A stretch of DNA of 5,155 nucleotides, taken from positions 1-5,155 of the forward strand of contig WRIO01000108.1 of NCBI GenBank assembly GCA_009782695.1, written 5' to 3'. Position numbers and translations under genes: made by a program. The notes under the pieces are model-generated. The model had not been told where the DNA came from. It saw only the letters and a list, made by a program, of their open reading frames with translations, and did not search any database. Of this stretch, positions 1-5,155 are shown piece after piece (the first letter of the stretch is position 1; each line of letters starts with the position of its first letter). This DNA is from Candidatus Cloacimonadota bacterium. GTDB lineage: Bacteria; Cloacimonadota; Cloacimonadia; Cloacimonadales; WRIO01.

Positions 1-275
1 AATAATTCTCTGCCCTCTAAACTAGCAAGAGCAATTACATTATTCCCGCTTAATCCATCGTGTTTGATAAACTTTTGGTCAAATGTTCCAGTGGCGATAT
101 TGTAAAACTCGACTCCACCCCATGTGGCTATCGCCAATTTTCCTTCGTGCATAGCCATATCTCTCATGTGCGAGGTGTTCGTGAATTGCTTCCATTCTTG
201 GGCGAGCAGCACAGCTTGACCACAGAAAAGTATAAGCGCACAAAGCATTATGCTGTAAACAAGTTTTTTTTTCAT
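1..275 (-). CDS. Secreted protein with regulator-propeller-like repeat (3' end outside window)
   Basis: Only the first 91 codons are present; the frame runs open off the window edge. The protein begins MKKKLVYSIM, followed by a hydrophobic stretch to about residue 25, and ends in LLA-QEW. This is a good Sec signal peptide with likely cleavage between Ala25 and Gln26. The mature part starts with a W-x-x-F-T-N motif, and residues 46-84 show KLAIATWGGVEFYN, then TGTF and KHDGLSGNNVIAL. That pattern (G-G-[VL]-x-x-[FY], T-G-x-F, [DE]-G-L-x-x-N-x-[VI]-x-A-L) matches blades of two-component-regulator-propeller/YVTN-like beta-propellers, so an exported beta-propeller is inferred. The start is fixed by a strong Shine-Dalgarno sequence 8 nt upstream and by the signal peptide. 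The ATG overlaps the stop of the membrane transferase gene by 4 nt (ATGA), so the two are probably translationally coupled. The role in the cluster is unknown; it could be an envelope protein that merely shares the transcript. The C-terminus, and so any kinase or sorting domain, cannot be seen. Confidence 0.82.
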   Translation of the reverse strand, partial: MKKKLVYSIMLCALILFCGQAVLLAQEWKQFTNTSHMRDMAMHEGKLAIATWGGVEFYNIATGTFDQKFIKHDGLSGNNVIALASLEGREL

Positions 276-1327
276 TTAAATAACTCCTTTTTATATAAAT
301 AGACGAATAGTCCGAGTAATGATAAACTTACTGTCAACAAAATCAACATCATCACATTTTTGGGGATAAACATATAGCCGAGTGCAATGATACCAAAGAT
401 AAAAGTGATAAACCAACATAAAAGGGTGACTGCCCTGTTCGAGAGCCCCAGACTGATTAGTTTATGGTGAAAATGGTTTTTATCTGCTCTAAAAATAGGT
501 TGTTTATTGATAAATCTTCTAAAGATAGTAAAAACAGTGTCACTCAAAGGTATAAATATTAGAGTGATAGGAACCAGCAAGGTAAAGGTGGTGAGACCCT
601 TGAATTGCGCTTCATTGCCTGCTATGGCAAGGCTTGCAAGTAAAAAACCGATAAAAAGACTGCCTGAATCTCCCATAAATACTTTCGCTGGGTGGAAATT
701 AAAGAATAGAAAGGCAATGAGGGAAATTACCAAAAAATTGCAATTGATAAAGACAAAAAAGTTGTGGGCGTAGAAAGAATAACATATTAGCACCAAACAA
801 GAGATGATAGTGATACCTGCTGCTAAACCGTCTAAACCGTCTATCAGATTTATCGCGTTCATCACTATCACATACCAGCCCACAGTGAGAGGAACTGACA
901 GGTAGTTTAGTATGATAGGCTCTCCGAAGGGATTTGTGAGAGTGGTTATCCGAAAGTTTAGTAGGGTCATCAGCAGTGCTATTGCTATCTGAATCAATAG
1001 TTTATGCTTTGCCCTCAGAGAGTATTTATCATCCAAAATCCCCAGTGTAATCACAAAAATGATACCTATGAACATTTTAAATATTGAGTTTATAATCAAT
1101 TGGTTTTTGATACCATAAATAGCTAAAAATAGAAACACTAGTTGGTTTAGAGCAAATATCATCCCAGCACCAGTCGGCATAGCTATTGAATGAGAAGATC
1201 GGGCATTTGGTATCGCTAGTATTTTATGAACACTTGCATATCTAATATACAGCGAAAAAAGGAGATATGAATAACAGAGTGCTAATGCATTTAACATTGC
1301 GAAATACCAGATCATTCCTTCTACCAT
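272..1327 (-). CDS. MraY/WecA-family polyprenyl-phosphate sugar-1-phosphate transferase
   Basis: Multi-pass inner-membrane enzyme of glycosyltransferase family 4 in the Pfam sense (MraY/WecA/TagO/WbpL). Members move a HexNAc-1-phosphate from a UDP-sugar to undecaprenyl phosphate, the first committed step of O-antigen, teichoic acid or capsule assembly. The 351 residues match the usual WecA/TagO length, with about eleven hydrophobic segments. Family motifs appear in order: P-N-A-R-S-S-H at 40-46, the Asp-Asp pair at 99-100 (LGILDD), NAINLIDGLDGLAAG at 157-171, FMGDSGSL at 217-224, and the cytosolic loop ADKNHFHHKL at 281-290 with the His-x-His-His signature. These are the expected Mg2+ and substrate residues. 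The usual P-R-G-G-G after the first His is P-T-G-A-G here (51-55). The start at ATG 1327 has AGGAG 5 nt upstream; the internal Met5 lacks a spaced ribosome site. It lies 13 nt after the preceding glycosyltransferase. WecA/WbpL-like specificity is more likely than MraY because of the polysaccharide context, but the exact sugar is unresolved. Confidence 0.95.
   Translation of the reverse strand: MVEGMIWYFAMLNALALCYSYLLFSLYIRYASVHKILAIPNARSSHSIAMPTGAGMIFALNQLVFLFLAIYGIKNQLIINSIFKMFIGIIFVITLGILDDKYSLRAKHKLLIQIAIALLMTLLNFRITTLTNPFGEPIILNYLSVPLTVGWYVIVMNAINLIDGLDGLAAGITIISCLVLICYSFYAHNFFVFINCNFLVISLIAFLFFNFHPAKVFMGDSGSLFIGFLLASLAIAGNEAQFKGLTTFTLLVPITLIFIPLSDTVFTIFRRFINKQPIFRADKNHFHHKLISLGLSNRAVTLLCWFITFIFGIIALGYMFIPKNVMMLILLTVSLSLLGLFVYLYKKELFK
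284..290 (-). promoter_or_regulatory. Ribosome binding site of the secreted propeller gene
   Basis: AAAGGAG reads on the minus strand from 290 to 284, with 8 nt before the ATG at 275-273. It lies inside the last codons of the membrane transferase gene. It is the strongest Shine-Dalgarno sequence in the window and settles the start of the short partial gene. Confidence 0.8.
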
Positions 1328-1332
1328 TTAAG

Positions 1333-1337
1333 CTCCT
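1333..1337 (-). promoter_or_regulatory. Ribosome binding site of the membrane transferase gene
   Basis: AGGAG (1337 to 1333) lies 5 nt before the ATG at 1327-1325, within the 13-nt gap that is the only intergenic spacer in the window. It supports Met1 over Met5 of the encoded protein. Confidence 0.75.
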
Positions 1338-1340
1338 GTT

Positions 1341-2450
1341 TTATTGCTTTTTGCTGTTTTCATACAAATCCTTGTAGCTTTGTATAAATAACTCATATCG
1401 GAATAGTTTTGTTACTTTTTTTATTGAGTCTTTGCCTTTTTCTTCTAAAATACTTTTGTTTGTTATGATTTGCTCGATACACTGCTTTAATTCTTTGTCC
1501 GACAAAGGGTTTATCAGCCAACCATTGGAGCTATCGACCAGTTCTGTGTTTCCCTTTATTTTGGAGCAGATAATGGGCAATCCCACGCTCATAGCTTCCA
1601 AAATGGAGATAGACAACCCTTCCCACAATGAGTTCAACAAAAACACATCATACTTTGGTAATAGGAATAAAATGTTTTCGCACCAGCCTTTCAGCTGTAT
1701 GTTATCTGATACTCCACTTTTGGTGATAAGCTTTTTGCACTCGGGTAAAAGCTCACCATCGCCATAAAATGTAAAGAACACATTTTTGTGTTTCTTGACT
1801 ACTTCTATCGCTTTTTTCATAGTAAAAACTATATTTTTTTGTTTCCAAAACCGTAGAACAGAGACTATTTCTAAACGCTCGTGCAGGTTGTATTCCTTCT
1901 TTTGAATGTTCATATTTTGCACAGCATTGTAGATGGTGATAGATTTTTCTGGCTCAAACCCAAGCTTTTGTATAGCATATTCTCTTTCAAAATTATTCAC
2001 AAACACATTATGATGAGCATAGTTAGCTGCATAACTCTCTAACTTTTGATAAAAAAAGCTGATGGCTCTATTTTGATAAGGGTGAAAAGGGAAGCCATGT
2101 ATGGTGTGTATTACCAGTGGTATTTTCGCTTTTTGGGCTACTATCCTGCCTATAAAACCTGGTTTTGATGAGTGAGTATGAACTATATCGGGCTTTATCT
2201 TCTTTAAAATATTGTAAATATGAAAAGCAACAAGCATATCTTTGAGGCTGATGTTCCTGTCCCAGTCTTTTACAGCGATATGTGTCCAGCCGTTTTCTTT
2301 CACTTTTTCCACTAAGGGTCCGTCCCCTTTGGATATTATATATATGTCATATTTTGCTTGGTCTAACCCACTTAGTAGGGAAATCATCATATTTTGCACC
2401 CCGGAAAGCAAGGGGAGTAATTGTATGTGGAGTAGCTTTATTTTTTTCAT
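1341..2450 (-). CDS. GT4-family glycosyltransferase, EpsD/CapM-like
   Basis: A complete 369-residue retaining GT-B glycosyltransferase (GT4, group 1), expected to be cytosolic or peripheral to the inner membrane and to add one sugar from a nucleotide donor to a lipid-linked glycan. The N-terminal Rossmann half starts at residue 4 (IKLLHI), has the acceptor-side loop SGVQNMM at 16-22 and the strand KPDIVHTHSSKPGFIGR at 86-102, then IHTIHGFPFHPY at 114-125. That His-Thr-His-Ser-Ser-Lys and His-Gly-Phe pattern is typical of EpsD/CapM/PglA-like polysaccharide enzymes. The C-terminal nucleotide-sugar half shows SVLRFWKQKN at 197-206 (phosphate-binding Arg and Lys), FYGDGEL at 228-234, and a clear E-x7-E signature, Glu277 to Glu285, in SLWEGLSISILEAMSVGLPI. 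Everything expected of an active enzyme is present. The start at ATG 2450 overlaps the upstream stop by 4 nt (ATGA) and has AGAGG 5 nt upstream. Donor and linkage cannot be predicted. Confidence 0.94.
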   Translation of the reverse strand: MKKIKLLHIQLLPLLSGVQNMMISLLSGLDQAKYDIYIISKGDGPLVEKVKENGWTHIAVKDWDRNISLKDMLVAFHIYNILKKIKPDIVHTHSSKPGFIGRIVAQKAKIPLVIHTIHGFPFHPYQNRAISFFYQKLESYAANYAHHNVFVNNFEREYAIQKLGFEPEKSITIYNAVQNMNIQKKEYNLHERLEIVSVLRFWKQKNIVFTMKKAIEVVKKHKNVFFTFYGDGELLPECKKLITKSGVSDNIQLKGWCENILFLLPKYDVFLLNSLWEGLSISILEAMSVGLPIICSKIKGNTELVDSSNGWLINPLSDKELKQCIEQIITNKSILEEKGKDSIKKVTKLFRYELFIQSYKDLYENSKKQ

Positions 2451-3703
2451 AATAACCTCTTGTTTATTTTTGCAGTTTGGTTTTTTCGGGAGTATTTTTC
2501 TATAGCCACATTGTCGAAAATATGCCCTGCAGGGTTTTGAAAAAAGTCCAATAAATACAGCCTGATAGTGGTTTCGTCCTTTGGGTCGCAGATATATTTG
2601 TGATCAATCTCTTTTAGAATTTGGGCTGATTCACCTTGTCTGGGGATCATAGCCAATATTGGCTTTTGACTACGAATATACTCAAATAGCTTGCCGGGAA
2701 CAAAGTCATCACCATCTTCGTTCGATACAAATAGCAATAATAAATCTGCTGATAGCATATATTTTACAGCAGTGCGGTGATCTACTTGGGGTATGATCTT
2801 TACATATTCTGCTAAACCTTCATTTTGTAGAAGTTTATTTGTTTCTGCAAAATAATTGCCCACAAACTCAAAAGTCGCCCCCAGTGGTAACTCGCCATTG
2901 TTTTTCATAGTCAGTAAAACATTTATAAAGTTTTGCACGCTTCTATTGCCAAAGAAACCACCGATATATCTGATTTTAAGGCAAGAATTGGGTGCTTCTG
3001 GTATACTCGCAGTAGTAAAGTCTGTTTCATCAAAACCATTGTAAACCACTTCTGTTTTTGAGCGGAGATACCCACCAAAACGATTTATCATCGCTGTCTT
3101 TTTTCTTTCTCCGACAGTAAAAACTCCCTTAGCTGCTTGCAATAGCTTCCCTTCCCAAACCTCTGCTTGCCTACGGAGAGGTTTCCACAGATATAATGAG
3201 TAAGGCAGCAGAGTCCAGTGGTCTCTGAAATCGATATAGAAAGGACAACCTGTCTTTTTATGAAGCTTATAGGCAAGCAGAGCAGAAGTGTATGGCACTA
3301 CTGTCGCAAAGATAAGGTCATATTTTTTTCTCTTAAACAAAGAAAGTGCCTTTTTATAGGCAAATGGCAACCACCCGATCTTGTCATCAATGGGAAAAAC
3401 CCCACGTATCACTTTTTTTATCTTTTCAGGAGTGTGAAAGTATAGGATTTCTTTTTTATTGCTAGGTCGCAGTAACTTGTATATCCTCATCGGGTCGAAT
3501 GAACCAGTTCTATATATTTTATCTGCTTGTGACTCTGATAGCAGACTAAAGTCATAGGAATGAAACTGAATATCTTTCACAGTCAAGACATCTATCTCCC
3601 AGCCATATTCTTTTAGGTATTTGATAGTCTTCACAGGTCTCTGCACACCGGGACCACCTAATGGCGGGTAAAAGTAAGCGATAAATAGTATTCTTTTACC
3701 CAT
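2447..3703 (-). CDS. GT4-family glycosyltransferase
   Basis: A complete 418-residue GT-B glycosyltransferase. The N-terminus is a textbook first strand and glycine-rich loop: RILFIAYFYPPLGGPGVQRP at 4-23. It is followed by KKYDLIFATVVPYTSALLAY near 126-145 and the strand PFYIDFRDHWTLLP at 154-167, a combination seen in GT4 enzymes with an N-terminal Glyco_transf_4-type domain. VVYNGFD (219-225) marks the linker to the C-terminal half, which carries IRYIGGF at 244-250, FEFVGN at 278-283 and the donor-binding signature DDFVPGKLFEYIRSQKPIL at 332-350. There the second acidic residue is Glu341, and the first position of the E-x7-E motif is Asp333, a substitution common in VPGKLFEY-type members. 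The start is ATG 3703, which shares one base with the upstream stop (TAATG). Only a weak GGA lies 8 nt upstream, so translation probably depends on coupling to the previous gene. The likely role is sugar addition to the growing lipid-linked oligosaccharide; substrates are unknown. Confidence 0.93.
   Translation of the reverse strand: MGKRILFIAYFYPPLGGPGVQRPVKTIKYLKEYGWEIDVLTVKDIQFHSYDFSLLSESQADKIYRTGSFDPMRIYKLLRPSNKKEILYFHTPEKIKKVIRGVFPIDDKIGWLPFAYKKALSLFKRKKYDLIFATVVPYTSALLAYKLHKKTGCPFYIDFRDHWTLLPYSLYLWKPLRRQAEVWEGKLLQAAKGVFTVGERKKTAMINRFGGYLRSKTEVVYNGFDETDFTTASIPEAPNSCLKIRYIGGFFGNRSVQNFINVLLTMKNNGELPLGATFEFVGNYFAETNKLLQNEGLAEYVKIIPQVDHRTAVKYMLSADLLLLFVSNEDGDDFVPGKLFEYIRSQKPILAMIPRQGESAQILKEIDHKYICDPKDETTIRLYLLDFFQNPAGHIFDNVAIEKYSRKNQTAKINKRLL
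2456..2460 (-). promoter_or_regulatory. Ribosome binding site of the EpsD/CapM-like glycosyltransferase gene
   Basis: AGAGG (2460 to 2456) lies 5 nt before the ATG at 2450-2448 and overlaps Lys and Arg codons at the end of the upstream gene. The ATGA overlap beside it points to coupled translation. Confidence 0.65.
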
Positions 3704-5155
3704 TAGGACAGTCCAAATGCTTTATATAGCTCATTCTCTTGGTTTTCCCACACTGCATATTTCTGGCAATAATCATATCCATTTTTTGCTTTTTCTTTTA
3801 TTAGAATAGGGTTTTCAAAAGCTTCCACCAAGACATCATACAACGCCTGGGCAGAATATTTCACTATCCAGCCACCTTTGGCTTCTGTGACAAACTTTCC
3901 TAGCACATCAAGGTCATTTACCACCGCTGGTATCCCTTGACAAAAGTATTCTAGCACTTTCATACTGATAGACTTATCATAGCGTGGGCTATGCTCTACA
4001 TCCCCCAAAAAAAGACCGATTTTTGAGTGTTGCATATCTTGCAACACCAGGGTATTTGGTTTAAAAGGCTGATATAAGATATATTCTTGCAGCTGATTTT
4101 GCTGGATATAGCCATGATAAAATCTCTCTGTGGCAGTGTCCTTAAAAGAGCCTATCAACAGCATCTTAAACTGTTTATTTGCTTTTTTGAAGAGCAATGC
4201 AGTCTCTAAATATATTTTTAGTCCCCGCTCAAACCACAGACAGCCAGCATAAATGATATCATAAAGCTTTTCACTATCTAGGTTTGAGACAAAGCTGCCT
4301 TGCGACGGAAAATTCGCACACATGACGCTATTCCTTTTAAATCTACCTGCTATGATGCTATTTACAGCTAGCACAGAATCCATATTATTAGCCAATCTTT
4401 TTTCTATATATTTATAGATATTCGCTCCGATTTTATGCCTTTCAGCAAAGGCTTCTGGGTAAAATTCGTGTGCATCATAAACAGTGTGACAGCGTAATTT
4501 TTGCTTTAAATAGAGGGCTGCAAACATTGTGATAGGTTCTATGCAGAGGACTATATCGGGCTTTATCGAGAGACCTTTCTTGTAAAGAGACCATATCATG
4601 CTGGTATGGCTAAGGTTTGGAGCTATGAAGTCGTAAGTAAAATTGGCTGGTGTTTGCAAGCTTTTATCGTCTTTTTGATTGCTGGTCACCAAATAAACAG
4701 AAATATCTTTTTTGTTTTCATTTGCATATATTGTCCTCCCGATTTCATACTTTCCAGTTCGATTTTTTACAACTTTAAAAAATTGTCCGTCTGTTTTTCC
4801 GAAAATTGAAATTGTTTCATCTTCATTGGGGTTTTCAATTACTAACAAGTCTCCATTTTCTAAAAAATCCTTATACCATAATTTTCTGTTAATTGGTTCG
4901 TTATACCATTCATTTTCATTTATTCTCCATCTAAACCATGGAATCTTAACAAAAATATTTCCACCATTTAGCGGATAATTTATTTCGTCGTCTTGATGAG
5001 TCCAGGTTGATTCTATGCTCCTTTTTTCATTCGTGATGATTATTTTTCGTTCAATGTCTCCATAATAGGCTGAATTATTAAATTTTATATGAAAATTTGG
5101 AAATGCAATAATAGTTTCAGTTAGCAGTTCTGCTTCTTTTTCATAAGAAAACAAT
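3703..5155 (-). CDS. GT4-like glycosyltransferase with unusual N-terminal extension (5' end outside window)
   Basis: The frame is open at the window edge. The first possible start inside is a TTG at 5154-5152 without visible ribosome site, and the first in-frame ATG is only at codon 186 (4599-4597), inside the enzyme fold, so the true start is upstream. Residue numbers here count from that TTG. The C-terminal ~330 residues are a GT-B glycosyltransferase: KPDIVLCIEP (198-207), TVYDAHEFYPE (224-234, the Asp-x-His-Glu signature of one GT4 branch), DIIYAGCLWFERGL (299-312, start of the nucleotide-binding half), MLLIGSF (331-337), and the donor-site segment KSISMKVLEYFCQGIPAVV (394-412) with Glu402. 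The first E of a strict E-x7-E is replaced by Lys394, as in other S-x-K-x-x-E-Y forms. Residues 1 to about 150 match no glycosyltransferase motif I know. It precedes the next glycosyltransferase with a 1-nt overlap and probably acts on the same glycan. Confidence 0.88.
   Translation of the reverse strand, partial: LFSYEKEAELLTETIIAFPNFHIKFNNSAYYGDIERKIIITNEKRSIESTWTHQDDEINYPLNGGNIFVKIPWFRWRINENEWYNEPINRKLWYKDFLENGDLLVIENPNEDETISIFGKTDGQFFKVVKNRTGKYEIGRTIYANENKKDISVYLVTSNQKDDKSLQTPANFTYDFIAPNLSHTSMIWSLYKKGLSIKPDIVLCIEPITMFAALYLKQKLRCHTVYDAHEFYPEAFAERHKIGANIYKYIEKRLANNMDSVLAVNSIIAGRFKRNSVMCANFPSQGSFVSNLDSEKLYDIIYAGCLWFERGLKIYLETALLFKKANKQFKMLLIGSFKDTATERFYHGYIQQNQLQEYILYQPFKPNTLVLQDMQHSKIGLFLGDVEHSPRYDKSISMKVLEYFCQGIPAVVNDLDVLGKFVTEAKGGWIVKYSAQALYDVLVEAFENPILIKEKAKNGYDYCQKYAVWENQENELYKAFGLS
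4705..5155 (-). other. N-terminal domain of unknown function, AT-rich, fused to the glycosyltransferase
   Basis: This covers roughly the first 150 visible residues of the 5'-most gene. The chain alternates short hydrophobic strands with polar turns and is rich in aromatic residues: FHIKFNNSAYYG (21-32), GGNIFVKIPWFRWRINENEW (64-83), KLWYKDFLENGDLLVI (91-106), ETISIFGK (113-120) and DISVYLVTSN (150-159). The pattern suggests an all-beta, sandwich-like domain, which is inference from sequence alone. By hand count, bases 4741-5155 are 120 of 415 G or C (29%), against about 38% in several 60-base rows sampled from the remainder of the gene. The exact border is uncertain: residues 126-158 could also be the first strand, helix and second strand of the glycosyltransferase Rossmann half. 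I do not recognise the domain as a named family. Confidence 0.55.

Noticed and set aside
219..275. Lipoprotein signal at Cys18 of the secreted protein
   Set aside because: The residues before the cysteine are Ile-Leu-Phe; Phe at -1 does not fit a lipobox, whereas Ala25-Gln26 makes a reasonable ordinary cleavage site.
60..302. Plus-strand open frame of 80 codons
   Set aside because: It lies opposite the signal-peptide protein and the end of the membrane transferase, has no family motif, and is explained as a shadow frame. The same holds for the plus-strand frames at 507-773, 1432-1767, 2242-2505, 2856-3044, 3218-3445, 4606-4809 and 4712-4978.
1328..1340. Possible promoter or terminator in the only intergenic gap
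   Set aside because: The gap is 13 nt and is filled by the ribosome binding site; there is no room for a promoter and no inverted repeat is present.
3088..3276. Minus-strand open frame of 62 codons within a glycosyltransferase gene
   Set aside because: It lies wholly inside the 2447-3703 gene in another frame, lacks a family pattern and is the lesser of the two readings.
4597..4599. Internal ATG (codon 186) as the true start, which would separate the unknown N-terminal module from the enzyme
   Set aside because: It would remove the early strands of the GT-B fold just before KPDIVLCIEP, and the frame is open without a stop throughout the upstream 555 bases.
5152..5154. TTG at the window edge as the real start of the 5'-most glycosyltransferase
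   Set aside because: There is no room for a ribosome site, the frame remains open to the edge, and the protein there does not look like a natural N-terminus. The gene is treated as 5'-truncated by the window.

Overview
The window is a compact, single-strand gene cluster for surface-polysaccharide synthesis. All genes read on the minus strand, so transcription runs from position 5155 towards position 1. In transcription order it holds a family-4-type (GT4, GT-B fold) glycosyltransferase whose 5' end lies outside the window (3703-5155), a second GT4 glycosyltransferase (2447-3703), a third GT4 glycosyltransferase (1341-2450), an integral-membrane MraY/WecA-family polyprenyl-phosphate sugar-1-phosphate transferase (272-1327), and the first 91 codons of a secreted protein with a regulator-propeller-like repeat (1-275).

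The genes are packed with almost no spacer. The three junctions between complete genes and the last junction are a 1-nt overlap (TAATG), a 4-nt overlap (ATGA), a 13-nt gap and a 4-nt overlap (ATGA). I see no promoter, terminator, RNA gene, mobile element, large repeat or CRISPR array, and no gene-free stretch longer than 13 nt. The operon continues past both window edges.

Proposed joint role (inference from family membership): the membrane enzyme loads the first sugar-1-phosphate onto undecaprenyl phosphate at the inner face of the cytoplasmic membrane, and the three GT4 enzymes add further sugars from nucleotide-sugar donors. The product would be an O-antigen, capsule or exopolysaccharide unit. 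Donor and acceptor sugars cannot be read from the sequence. No flippase, polymerase or sugar-nucleotide synthesis gene lies inside the window.

The organism appears to be an AT-rich bacterium; the parts I counted by hand are about 38% GC, with a dip to 29% at 4741-5155. The Ala-Gln signal-peptide end and the propeller-type secreted protein hint at a Gram-negative of the Bacteroidetes/FCB sphere, possibly Cloacimonadota-like, but this is a low-confidence impression. The two points most worth a second look are the unusual, AT-richer N-terminal extension on the 5'-most glycosyltransferase and the secreted propeller protein translationally coupled to the initiating transferase. I do not see convincing evidence of a wholly new system.
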